Assembly (NCBI RefSeq): GCF_932526225.1
Contig: NC_064046.1
Span: 14,519,408 to 14,583,407 of the forward strand
DNA from: Nematostella vectensis
Taxonomy: Eukaryota > Cnidaria > Anthozoa > Actiniaria > Edwardsiidae
Length of the DNA: 64,000 nt
Reading direction: 5' to 3'
In this document: piece after piece, positions 1 through 37,960 of the stretch
How the letters are laid out: each line of letters opens with the position of its first letter
Position numbering within the stretch: position 1 is the first letter of the stretch
The notes under the pieces: generated by a model
The model's input: the letters and a program-made list of their open reading frames with translations, nothing else
Told to the model about the DNA's origin: nothing
Databases searched by the model: none
Made by a program: the position numbers and the translations under genes

Positions 1-93
1 AATTGTTGTGACATACTGAAATACTGTGACAGCCATCACATATTTTATTATTATAACTATGATCTATATTAACTGTATTGTTCTATTTGGCAG

Positions 94-3000
94 TACAATG
101 GCTGTTGACAAATTCATGGGAAGAATCTATGAGATGTATGAGCAAATTAGGAAAGAAGGCATTGCCCAGGTACATTAGTCATTATGTTTTGACAGGTTCA
201 CTTGGGTGAAACAGAGTAGTTGCACTGACGTTTTGAGCATTAGCCCTTAGAAAGTGGGTGGTCTGAGTGGGTGTGGTGTAGACAGCTATAAATCAATAAA
301 ATTGAACAAGATATGCAACCCTAGATTACAATTTTATGAAGAGTTAATTTAAACAAATGCTATAAAAAATTAATAATGAGCGTCCTTTAAGACATGTTGC
401 CTTTGTCACAGTTTATTAAGTTCAATGAATTCAGTCCGTGCTTTGCCTCTTTGCAGCCCATCTCACTGTCCCTGCTGAGGTCTGACTACATGATTGACAG
501 TGATAAGCCCACATTTAATGGAGATGTGAATGACCTTAAGATAAAACAAGTGGAGATCAACACCATTGCATCTTCGTTCGGTTGCTTAGGGAGCAAGTTG
601 CCAGGCATGGGAAGGTGAGTGCTATTGGACTGGTGTGTTTCCTGCAAGCAACTTGGTCTCCAAGTTCTTATGAAAAGAGAGAGAGGATGTAGAAGCATAG
701 GTCCTTCTCCGCTGTGGCCCATGTTCAATTCCTGGCTCTGGCTGGGAAATTTTTGAGCTCATACCTTGAATACCTTTAGAATATATGTCACCAGCGAGTG
801 ATTTTTTTTTGTGTGTTCTCCACCAGTGTAAGTTTTGGGAGTGATGTACTACTATTGGGATAAAGTCCCCAGTGTGTTTTCTTCCAAGCATGTCTAACTG
901 CAACAAAATGCTTCAGTAATTGTTATGTTTAACATTTTTAAAGATATTTAAAGTATAGTTGCTAGCCTTTAAAAGTCAAATGAAAAAAATATGATCCAAT
1001 TTTATAGACAGAACAATAAAATTATTAAGGTGAAGGAGAAGATGGTGGTTAGAAAAGAATATCAAAAATCTAGCTTTTATATTCTGCAGCAAATAGCCAC
1101 TTTTGTCCAAAGAACAATGTTTTTTGTTGTTTTGGTTGTTTTTACTTGTTCATTTTTTCATGGCTTATGCATTCAGAAGATGATTAGCAAAAAGTGGGCA
1201 ACAACTACACTCAGGCAATTTATTCAAGCCCATTTATTGCATGTGATCTCTTCTATTATTTTCAGTTATGTGTTGGGACTCCAAGGAAAAGACATACCTG
1301 TTGGTTCAAGACAGGTAGAGTGCCTTAAATTGTCACAATAACATATTGTCATTCTTATGCCCATACATCTATACTGATCCCCTTCCAAAAAACTCTGTAT
1401 CTCTGATTGTCAAAATTGAAATGGGCAAAATTTTATGGCCACTCTAAAAAAAACATATTTTTTTTCATTTTTAGCTTCCATACAATAGAGCTCTGGAAGG
1501 AATGGCTGAAGGATTAGCTCAGGCCTGGGAATTCTATGGCTCTAACAAGTAAGAGGAAAATCAGCCATTGGGACTAGCTTTGTGCTACAAATTTAGAAAA
1601 AATGCACTTTTGTTGCAGTGAAATTCGACCCATCCTACAATAAGTATTAAAAACAAGAACAAAAACAAAAACAAAACAATGTCAAGCAATAAGTTGGGTA
1701 AAAAAAATACAAGAAAAGGGACTTATTGGACATTGCTGCCATTTCTACTCACTTACTATCTTGTTGTTCTCGAGGGCTGTTGTGGTGATGGTAGTGACAG
1801 ATGATGAGAGGAATGCTTTTGATCAGAAGTTCTTAGAATTTCACCTCCATCAAAGGTAACAAAAATAATGGAAGAGAATGTGAGATAGATAAAGGAATAA
1901 GAAGAGATGTACATACAGGAGATTAATTACTTGAGAGTTTGGATTTCAAGGTGCATATTTTGACACTCTTTTTATGTTTTGAGTGAGACCAAACCATGAT
2001 GTGATGGTGGTATCTATCTTTTCCAATGCAAGGGACGTCTAGAAACAACCGGAAAGAAGTTTCTCCTATCCTAATGACCTACTTCACAAAAATATCAAAA
2101 TGGCCATGTTAGCGTGCATTGCACTAAAGTGATGTTAATCATGAAAAAAATTGCATAAACTTTTCTTTTGCAATACTTATGAATTTCTCCTGAAACTTTA
2201 GTTTTCTGTGACATTTGAGAACATAGTGATAGTTGCTATAATAGTATATAATTTTTGTTTAGAATATGTCAAAAATCTGACAATTCCTGTTATTCATTGT
2301 TATTTACAATTAGTTGGAGAGGCGGTGCTCCCAAAATCCAGAAAATTCATGTTTTCTGAAAAAGGACCTCCCTTCCCATCAATCTTAAATTTATTTAATC
2401 ACACTAATGCCAGGTTTGCTATGTGACCTCTAAGAATAAATAAAAATTCTCCACTTTTACAGGAAACCCAGAATTCCACTATTTAGGAGATCACTTTCTG
2501 CTATCTTGAAGAATGGGGAATTACGAGAAGACAAGAAACTCATCTTGTGAGTAAAAGAAGGTTGACAGATTCCCCTTCTCAATGTTAGAGTGCACATGAT
2601 CATCTGACTGGAACTTGTGATTGAAGCTGAAAATACATGTTTAACAACTATTAGATTGAGTAGAAGAAGAGAGTGTTGTTATGTGAAGTGTCACAATTTT
2701 TTATTGTAGATGTATCTAATTCACATGTTTTAAAAATATTTAACATTGATTCTGTTGTCTCACCAGGGAAGGACATGAGGTTGCAGTTGTGTATTTTAGA
2801 GCTGGATACAGTCCTTCATGCTACAATTCTGAAGATGTAAGCCCATCAATCATCATTATTGGCAATCAGAGGCAGGGATTAACCATTATCCAGATTATGC
2901 TTATAAAGTTAAAATCCAGACTATGCTTAAAAAGTTAAAATCCAGGTTGAGATCAACATGAAACATCATTAACCAAAAAATAGTGCCATTTGGAAAATCT

Positions 3001-6000
3001 ATCAATTTCAATAAATATATTTTTTTATGCAAACACCACCACAGAGTCTAGAGATGTTCTTCTGGTCTCGTGCATTGAGCACCAAATCTCCTGCTTCTTA
3101 GTGTTCTGAAAAATTCTTATATATGAAAAAACAACAGTACCAAACTGCTTAATTCAAAGGGCATCCCCCTGGGGCTATACCCCACGCTTCTCTGGGTTGG
3201 CAGGTATGACACATTAGACCAGTCATTGACATGTATAATTTCAAAAACACCAAAACCAGTGTTGTAGGCTCTGATCTCTCTAGACACAAGATTTGTGTCG
3301 CTGTGGAATTTGCCTTGAGTTCTACTCTCCCCGTTGTGTTCAACAGGCCTGGACATCACGACTTATGATTGAGAGGTCCAAAGCCATCAAGTGCCCCACT
3401 ATGGCCATGCAGCTAGTTGGAACCAAGAAAGTACAACAAGTACTGGCAGAGCCTGGGGTCCTAGAGAGGTAGGGGGTACTCATGAATCATTAGGGAGGGG
3501 AGGGAAGGAAACCAAAATAGTACAGCAAGTACTAGCAGAACCTGGGGACCTAGAGAGTTAGGGCGTACTCATGAATCATGGAGAGGGGGGAACGGAACCT
3601 AGAAATCACAGCCAGCAAGTACTAGCTAACCTGGGGTCCTACAGAGGTAGGGGGTACTCATGAATCATTTGGGAGGGGAGGGATTCAATAAAATAGAACA
3701 AGTACTGACAGAACCTGGGGTCCTAGAGAGGTAGGGGGTACTCATGCATTAATAGGATGGAGAGGAAAGGGGATTCAGGTAGAGCAACAACTGACAGAGC
3801 CTGGGAGATACTAAAATATAATATTTCCTTTTGGTTTATTTCTGTTAGGTTTGTGTCTGACCAAGATGCATTGCGGCGAATCAGAGCCACATTCACTGGC
3901 CTATACACCCTGGATGAGGTGAGTCAATCAGCCATCATGTTATCATCTTAGCAAAATACCAAATGTAAGAAGGCACCCATTACCATCATGTTATCATCCA
4001 AGCAAAATACCAAATGTAAGAAGGCACCCATTACCATCATGTTATCATCCAAGCAAAATACCAAATGTAGCAAGGCACCCATTACCATCATGTTATCATC
4101 CAAGCAAAATACCAAATGTAGCAAGGCACCCATTACCATCTTGTTATCATCCAAGCAAAATACCAAATGTAGCAAGGCATCCATTACCATCATGTTATCA
4201 TCCAAGCAAAATACCAAATGTAAGAAGGCACCCATTACCATCATGTTATCATCCAAGCAAAATACCAAATGTAGCAAGGCATCCATTACCATCATGTTAT
4301 CATCCAAGCAAAATACCAAATGTAGCAAGGCATCCATTACCATCATGTTATCATCCAAGCAAAATACCAAATGTAGCAAGGTACCCATTACCATCATGTT
4401 ATCATCCAAGCAAAATACCAAATGTAGCAAGGCACCCATTACCATCATGTTATCATCCAAGCAAAATACCAAATGTAGCAAGGCACCCATTACCATCTTG
4501 TTATCATCCAAGCAAAATACCAAATGTAGCAAGGCATCCATTACCATCATGTTATCATCCAAGCAAAATACCAAATGTAAGAAGGCACCCATTACCATCA
4601 TGTTATCATCCAAGCAAAATACCAAATGTAGCAAGGCATCCATTACCATCATGTTATCATCCAAGCAAAATACCAAATGTAGCAAGGCATCTATTACCAT
4701 CATGTTATCATCCAAGCAAAATACCAAATGTAGCAAGGTACCCATTACCATCATGTTATCATCCAAGCAAAATACCAAATGTAGCAAGGCACCCATTACC
4801 ATCATGTTATCATCCAAGCAAAATACCAAATGTAGCAAGGCACCCATTACCATCATGTTATCATCCAAGCAAAATACCAAATGTAGCAAGGCACCCATTA
4901 CCATCTTGTTATCATCCAAGCAAAATACCAAATGTAGCAAGGCATCCATTACCATCATGTTATCATCCAAGCAAAATACCAAATGTAAGAAGGCACCCAT
5001 TACCATCATGTTATCATCCAAGCAAAATACCAAATGTAGCAAGGCATCCATTACCATCATGTTATCATCCAAGCAAAATACCAAATGTAAGAAGGCACCC
5101 ATTACCATCATGTTATCATCCAAGCAAAATACCAAATGTAGCAAGGCATCCATTACCATCATGTTATCATCCAAGCAAAATACCAAATGTAGCAAGGCAT
5201 CCATTACCATCATGTTATCATCCAAGCAAAATACCAAATGTAGCAAGGTACCCATTACCATCATGTTATCATCCAAGCAAAATACCAAATGTAGCAAGGC
5301 ACCCATTACCATCATGTTATCATCCAAGCAAAATACCAAATGTAGCAAGGCACCCATTACCATCATGTTATCATCCAAGCAAAATACCAAATGTAGCAAG
5401 GCACCCATTACCATCTTGTTATCATCCAAGCAAAATACCAAATGTAGCAAGGCATCCATTACCATCATGTTATCATCCAAGCAAAATACCAAATGTAAGA
5501 AGGCACCCATAACCATCATGTTATCATCCAAGCAAAATACCAAATGTAGCAAGGCATCCATTACCATCATGTTATCATCCAAGCAAAATACCAAATGTAA
5601 GAAGGCACCCATTACCTTCATGTTATAATCCTAGCAAAATTCCAAATGTAGCAAGGCATCCATTACCATCATGTTATCATCCAAGCAAAATACCAAATGT
5701 AGCAAGGCATCCATTACCATCATGTTATCATCCAAGCAAAATACCAAATGTAAGAAGGCACCCATTACCATCATGTTATCATCCAAGCAAAATACCAAAT
5801 GTAACAAGGCATCCATTACCATCATGTTATCATCCAAGCAAAATACCAAATGTAAGAAGGCACCCATTACCATCATGTTATCATCCTAGCAAAATACCAA
5901 ATGTAAGAAGGCACCCATTACCATCATGTTATCATCCAAGCAAAATACCAAATGTAGCAAGGCATCCATTACCATCATGTTATCATCCAAGCAAAATACC

Positions 6001-8643
6001 AAATGTAAGAAGGCACCCATTACCATCTTGTTATCATCCTAGCAAAATACCAAATGTAAGAAGGCACCCATTACCATCATGTTATAATCCTAGCAAAATA
6101 CCAAATGTAAGAAGGCACCCATTACCATCATGTTATCATCCAAGCAAAATACCAAATGTAAGAAGGCACCCATTACCATCATGTTATCATCCTAGCAAAA
6201 TACCAAATGTAGCAAGGCATCCATTACCATCATGTTATCATACTAGAAAAATACCAAATGTAGCAAGGCATCCATTACCATCATGTTATCATCCTAGCAA
6301 AATACCAAATGTAGCAAGGCATCCATTACCATCATGTTATCATCCTAGAAAAATACCAAATGTAGCAAGGCATCCATTACCATCATGTTATCATCCAAGC
6401 AAAATACCAAATGTAAGAAGGCACCCATTACCATCTTGTTATCATCCTAGCAAAATACCAAATGTAAGAAGGCACCCATTACCATCATGTTATAATCCTA
6501 GCAAAATACCAAATGTAAGAAGGCACCCATTACCATCATGTTATCATCCAAGCAAAATACCAAATGTAAGAAGGCACCCATTACCATCATGTTATCATCC
6601 TAGCAAAATACCAAATGTAGCAAGGCATCCATTACCATCATGTTATCATACTAGAAAAATACCAAATGTAGCAAGGCATCCATTACCATCATGTTATCAT
6701 CCTAGCAAAATACCAAATGTAGCAAGGCATCCATTACCATCATGTTATCATCCTAGAAAAATACCAAATGTAGCAAGGCATCCATTACCATCATGTTATC
6801 ATACTAGAAAAATACCAAATGTAGCAACGCATCCATTACCATCTTGATTGAATTTGGTAGAAAAGGTATGAACTTTGATTCAGATGGATATATGGAAGTT
6901 TACTTTTTTAAATGAAGTAAAAAAATTTGTACACCACAACCACACATCATAGGGGACTTCACAACGGTGGAGGGACGGCAACCGTGCACATGTTGTTTAT
7001 GTTTACACTCGCTAAAAAAAAATAAGGTAGCCCTCTGTTGGGAAATCCTGTGTAGGGGCTGTCCTTGACTCTCCGCCTTGTAAATCGTAAGGTCTCCATT
7101 TGTCCATTGTGTGACATTCTAATGTATAGCTCATTTTATACAGGTTATTATTAAATTATAACCCTGGTATCTGGAGTAAATCTTGCCCTGTTAAAGTTTG
7201 TTATATAGAGGTTGTTAGACATTCATACCCCCAATACTGCTGGTAAACCTCTAGTAAATAGTTTGTTTTACTCAGGGCCCAGAGGGAGACAAGACAGTAC
7301 AGCTTGCGTTACAAGATCCTGACAGATATGTACTGAAGCCCCAACGTGAGGGGGGAGGTAAGGATAAATGGCGTTTATCAATCAAATATAAATCTAAAAA
7401 ATCGATGCCAAACTTGAAAGCCATTTAAAAAAACATCCTTAGTAATTTCAAGTTGATATTTGCGGGTGATTGGTTTTAAGTCCCAAATTATGCAAATACA
7501 TTAAAACTGTCCATACTTTTTGTTTTCACGCTGTCGTTTTACAAATAGCTGAGGGAATACTTATGTGTGAACTATGAGAGATTATCTGAAATAGATGTTA
7601 AGAGTTAAAAACTCTGTTTGTCAGGAAATAACATCTTTGGTGAGGATATCAGGACTACATTGAACCGTATGACGTCCACACATGACCGGTCGCAATTCAT
7701 TTTGATGGACCGCATCCGGACGCCCACCATCATGAACTACATTGTCCGGCCAGAGATGGACGCTCCAGCACTAGCGCCTGTCATCAGCGAGTTTGGAACC
7801 TTTGGGGTGTTGGTGAGGTAATAAGACAGGATCAAAATTATCGTCATTAGCAGTGGCATTCCTAAAATTGTTATCATCCCCAACATGGTTCATCATCATC
7901 ATCATCATCATCCTCTGCATCATTATCATCATCCTCCATTTCTTTATCATCACCATCCTCGAAATCATTAGCAGTGGCATCAATAACATTGGTACAATTC
8001 TTGTCGTCATCTTCATCCTCAAAATCATTATAATCCTCATCCCAGCAGCATAATTATATTTGGCATCATTGTCATAATCCACATCAACTGCATCATCCTC
8101 ATTATTATCATAATCATCCTTTACATCATCATGATCATCGTCATCATAATCATCCTAATCATTATCATCCACAACACTATCATCGTCATCCTTATCATCC
8201 ACAACACTATCATCGTCATCCTTATCATTATCATCCACAACACTATCATCGTCATCCTTATCATTATCATCCACAACACTATCATCGTCATCCTTATCAT
8301 TATCATCCACAACACTATCATCGTCATCCTTATCATTATCATCCACAACACTATCATCGTCATCCTTATCATTATCATCCACAACACTATCATCGTCATC
8401 CTTATCATCTTCATCATCATCTGCATCATTACCTTCCTTAACATTATCATCATCGACATCCACATCTTTCCTTGAATGACATTGTCAGCAGACTGACTTT
8501 TTACATTTGTTCACAGCATCAATGACAAAATACTGATCAGCAGTGAAGTGGGTCATCTCATGCGCACTAAGAGCATCGAGCATCAAGATGGCGGAGTGGC
8601 ATCCGGCCGTGCGAACCTGGACAGCCCATTCCTCGTCGAATAA
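94..8643 (+). CDS. GSS: Glutathione synthetase, 5'-partial, 12 coding exons visible
   Basis: Glutathione synthetase joins gamma-glutamylcysteine and glycine with ATP, the last step of cytosolic glutathione synthesis (eukaryotic ATP-grasp family, homodimer). Exons seen: 94-169, 457-614, 1266-1314, 1475-1548, 1775-1855, 2463-2546, 2767-2836, 3347-3468, 3849-3918, 7276-7357, 7625-7817 and 8517-8643 (TAA at 8641). All joins keep phase, giving about 395 codons; about 80 N-terminal codons lie left of the window. Family landmarks: [20 protein letters not shown] (substrate and ATP/Mg region, with the glutamate and asparagine conserved), [26 protein letters not shown], the glycine-rich A-loop [11 protein letters not shown], and the C-terminal [11 protein letters not shown]...GGVASG. 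One oddity: SSFGCL has Cys where SSFGGL is usual. Intron 9 holds a 2.9-kb minisatellite and intron 8 repeats the exon end. The first visible exon starts in phase 2. The identification is secure; exon edges rest on consensus splice sites only. Confidence 0.93.
3423..3750 (+). repeat. Four-copy tandem repeat spanning the exon/intron 5' junction of a GSS exon
   Basis: The exon 3347-3468 ends in cctagagag followed by the donor gtaggg. This exon tail (about 45 bp, from accaagaaagtacaac) plus about 43 bp of intron recurs three more times. Donor-equivalent positions are 3469, 3557, 3647 and 3731, so the period is 84-90 bp. Copy 2 has a mutated donor (gttagg); copies 3 and 4 keep gtaggg. Only the first donor follows the uninterrupted exon, so the others are intronic decoys unless alternative splicing uses them. 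Confidence 0.85.
3933..6850 (+). repeat. 51-bp minisatellite (about 57 copies) in GSS intron 9
   Basis: A 51-bp unit (core atcatgttatcatccaagc, then aaaataccaaatgt and a variable agcaaggca/aagaaggca block) is repeated from about 15 bp after the splice donor at 3919 to 6850. Because 51 is divisible by 3 and most units lack stops, both strands are open for more than 500 codons, giving monotonous 17-residue repeats (for example [17 protein letters not shown]). These frames lie inside an intron and have no other coding signature, so I treat them as an artefact. Variants (agcaagg versus aagaagg; catcatg versus catcttg; tcctagc) are arranged in blocks, which suggests segmental duplication of several units at a time. 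The last copies, from about 5880, are more divergent. Confidence 0.95.
7880..8455 (+). repeat. CAT-rich simple repeat and 30-36 bp minisatellite in last GSS intron
   Basis: The last GSS intron (7818-8516) is mostly a (CAT/ATC)n-type low-complexity tract. Within it, about seven copies of a 30-36 bp unit (ccacaacactatcatcgtca core) lie between about 8165 and 8410. Both strands stay open (poly-Asp/Val on one side, poly-Ile on the other), so the ORFs here are spurious. Confidence 0.9.
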
Positions 8644-10007
8644 TTTCGGCAGAATAAGGCCTGGTAGCAACTGAGAGTATAAATTATCCACTGCGAAACT
8701 ATCGTCAATTTTTCTCCGAATGCATGGGCACGTCGCCGTTCCAAAGCCGTATCATACTTTGTCATTTAATCTCTAGGATATGAAAATTACATCAGAACCT
8801 TTCTATAATGGATATTTGTGAGACCGGACGTTTGAAGCGGTCCTTATTAGATGTTCGATCCCACTATAGTAATACACGGCAAAATAAAGGGACAACCACT
8901 AGGTGTTCGTCATAAAGGGGTCCCAGTATAGTCACACTCACTCAGAAACTTTCTCCAGCTTTCATATGAGGGACATAATTATTCTCAGGCAAGATTGGTT
9001 TCGTACATTTTTTTTATATATTTAAATTCAGTGACGACTTTATAAATTAGATTAGGATAGTTAGGAATGGAACTTCAATTGTAAAAATCGCTCAAACTTT
9101 TGATGTCTGTTGGCTTCGGAGGTAACATTTTCTTCCTACACGACCAGTTAGCTTTCTTGATTTTTTCCTCTTGAATATATCGCTATATTTTATATATATT
9201 TTATATTATTTATTCTAGTAGCGGACCCCTCAGATATCTAACTGTTGTACCTGACTGTATACCATACTACACCAGACTCTATTCCTCATAACCTCACACC
9301 GTATTAGGTCAGATGTTTGTGAAGTGATTTCCGAAACACTATTAAAGGGACCAAACCCTCATCTGCGCATCTCGTTTGCGCATGTGGTTTGAAGTTTTTC
9401 GTGGGCCACTCCTAGGTGTAGAAGAACCATAACATTCATGTGAGATTTGTGAGGCTGCCTTGCATCTCCCCTTTAATGGTGGGAAATTTAGTAAACCGTG
9501 GCCCACGAAATACTCATACCCTTTACATATTTCCTACACTATTGTTTTTGTATTTTAATTTGTGCTTATGGCTTATACACTCATAGTTTTTAATTCGTGG
9601 GTTTGTAGATTCGCTGTACTTGGGGAATTCAAGAATAAAATCGGATTCAATGGAAGACTCATTTCTGTATTATCTCTGGGTTTTTTTCCCTTTACATCTG
9701 ACATTTTTCTTATCCTATTTATGACAACAATTTTTTACTCTATATTTTCCAATGTCCTATAGAGCAAAAGTTATCCAAAATAAGGCCTTTTTTTGCTTGG
9801 ACTGTCGGTTGGACTGTTGTCCAAAAAACAAGCCCAAAAAGAACATGTTAACTAAGCTAATTAAGGTCTACATGGGGAGACGACGTCCATTCCTCGGTTT
9901 CCATTCCCGTTTTTACATTTAAAACCACATGGGGATGTTTTGCGACTTAGGCTACTCGCACACAGACTCAACGCGTCGTCCTGGCAAGGTTTGAACATAG
10001 TTTGGCA
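8644..10007. other. Convergent intergenic region between GSS and SPG7
   Basis: No coding exon is supported. The first part should be GSS 3' UTR, with a poly(A) signal AATAAA at 8883-8888. The lower-coordinate tail of SPG7 also ends into this region. An inverted pair (cgtgggccac near 9398 and gtggcccacg near 9500) is the only obvious structure. ORFs of 60-80 codons here have no recognisable content. Confidence 0.6.
8883..8888 (+). promoter_or_regulatory. Probable GSS polyadenylation signal
   Basis: AATAAA lies 240 bp after the GSS stop codon. It is the first canonical hexamer I see on the plus strand downstream of the gene. No transcript evidence is available. Confidence 0.5.
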
Positions 10008-36629
<26,622 letters not shown>

Positions 36630-36783
36630 GCATTCATTATAAAATTCCCCATCTGTTAGAGCACCCTAGGTCGGACAAATTCACGAATTTCTATAGAATT
36701 TGTTAACCAACTATATGACGATTGTTTTCAAATGTTTTTCCGCCATTTTGGAATGGACAGGAGTAGTACTGGGACTAGAAAAA

Positions 36784-36865
36784 CACGTGACTATTGCCGC
36801 TGAGAAACTCGCTGGCTTCTGTCACGTGTAATTTCGCGCATGCGCAGTTCATACAAATGACGTCA
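36784..36865. promoter_or_regulatory. Bidirectional SPG7/CREBZF promoter: two E-boxes, NRF-1 site, CRE
   Basis: Between the SPG7 start (minus, 36629) and CREBZF (plus) lie CACGTG at 36784-36789 and at 36823-36828 (the latter as tcacgtg), a perfect NRF-1 palindrome CGCGCATGCGCA at 36835-36846, and a full cyclic-AMP response element TGACGTCA at 36858-36865. NRF-1 sites are typical of nuclear genes for mitochondrial proteins, which fits SPG7. A CRE fits a CREB/ATF-network gene. Sites are seen directly; function is inferred. Confidence 0.7.
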
Positions 36866-36973
36866 TATAGCTTCCCCGACGTTGGACCGACGTTCTCTTC
36901 GCCTCGCTGTTTTAGAGATACCTCGTGGTCTAGAGATTGTCTCGAAATTTTGCTAAAAACTCATTTTATTGGA

Positions 36974-37960
36974 ATGCTAGACGTACCCCTAGTTAACCTA
37001 GGATTAGCTGATCATACCTACTGTCTACCACCGTCGGCCATAACGCTAGAAGTTTTCGCGAAGTTACAAGCAAAAGCGATGGAGAACGGAGAGCTTCTAA
37101 GATGGGAGGACGCGTCCATCGCTTTCGAACCGCCAAATTCTGACCAAGAAAGTAAATCGAGTTGTTCTTCGCTGTCGCCTGCACATAGCGTGGATAGTGG
37201 CTTTGACGCTGGCATGGAGTCTTTGCTGGCTGATTTTCTTGGTGGGGAAGGCAGTAGCCCTGATTTAAACTTGGATTTGTTGCTAAACGAACCGACGACA
37301 TTCACAGAGCCAAAAGCCCCCACCGCCATCCTAACTAAGCCCAAACCATCACCATTCAACGAGCCCTTAACCGAAGAAGAACTCAAGGACATTGAAGAAA
37401 AAAACAAAAAGAATGCAATAGCTGCTAGAGAGAATAGAGCGAAGAAGAAGAAATACGTGGAGGATTTAGAGAAAACAGTACAGGATTTGAAGGAAGAGAA
37501 CCAACAATTGCAAACAGGCCACTCAAAATTGCAAAAAACTGTGGAAGCCTTAAATGATGAGGTTTCCTATTATAAGAATGTTCTTGCAAACCAAAGCACG
37601 CTCTCGCTTCTCCTTAACCGTATTGCCACCACTCCAGGCATAAATTTTGGTACATCTTTCGGTAAAGACGCTGGAGGTTGCTCACAAGGAGAGAAAAGGC
37701 GGGAAGTTGTCGAGGTCAGCACAAATCAACAGTCTTCTAGTGCAGCAATGGTAACTGTTGAAGATGAAGGAATCAGTCACCGATACCACACCCGGAGGGC
37801 CAGGAAGCGACCAGCGGAGACTGGCACTAGCTCTAACATCGCCGTGAAGCACAGACCCAAGGCTACAAGTGGTGGAATTTGCCTTCATGTCAGCCAAGAT
37901 AAGGTCTCCTTGGAAATGTGTCAGCACTGCAGCGCCAAAGCTCTAGGAATTGTGGAATGA
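36974..37960 (+). CDS. CREBZF: CREBZF/Zhangfei-like bZIP transcription factor, single exon
   Basis: Predicted nuclear bZIP regulator. From the ATG at 36974 it is 328 aa; the frame is open further up to an ATG at 36794 (388 aa). I prefer 36974 because the longer form would run through the NRF-1 and CRE sites, so transcription probably starts after them. The acidic and Ser-rich N-terminal half (DSGFDAGMESLLADFLGGEG) looks like an activation region. The basic region NKKNAIAARENRAKKKK (about 142-158) has Asn instead of Cys/Ser at the eighth position of the N..AA..CR motif, a CREBZF trait. It is followed by a leucine zipper (YVEDLEKTVQDLKEENQQLQ onward) and NVLANQSTLSLLL. The C-terminal GGICLHVSQDKVSLEMCQHC block matches the vertebrate CREBZF tail. 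Intronless coding region, as in vertebrates. Family assignment is strong; activity is not shown. Confidence 0.88.
   Translation: MLDVPLVNLGLADHTYCLPPSAITLEVFAKLQAKAMENGELLRWEDASIAFEPPNSDQESKSSCSSLSPAHSVDSGFDAGMESLLADFLGGEGSSPDLNLDLLLNEPTTFTEPKAPTAILTKPKPSPFNEPLTEEELKDIEEKNKKNAIAARENRAKKKKYVEDLEKTVQDLKEENQQLQTGHSKLQKTVEALNDEVSYYKNVLANQSTLSLLLNRIATTPGINFGTSFGKDAGGCSQGEKRREVVEVSTNQQSSSAAMVTVEDEGISHRYHTRRARKRPAETGTSSNIAVKHRPKATSGGICLHVSQDKVSLEMCQHCSAKALGIVE

Noticed and set aside
3948-5889. Long ORFs (557 and 546 codons) on both strands with 17-residue repeats
   Set aside because: They are the 51-bp minisatellite within a GSS intron. The repeat length is divisible by three and both strands are open, so the ORFs follow from the repeat rather than from coding.
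7771-8475. Poly-Asp and Met/Ile-rich ORFs
   Set aside because: Translations of CAT/ATC simple repeats in the last GSS intron.
36794-36973. 60-residue N-terminal extension of the CREBZF-like protein
   Set aside because: The segment is promoter-like (NRF-1, CRE, E-boxes) and has no similarity to the family; kept only as an alternative start.
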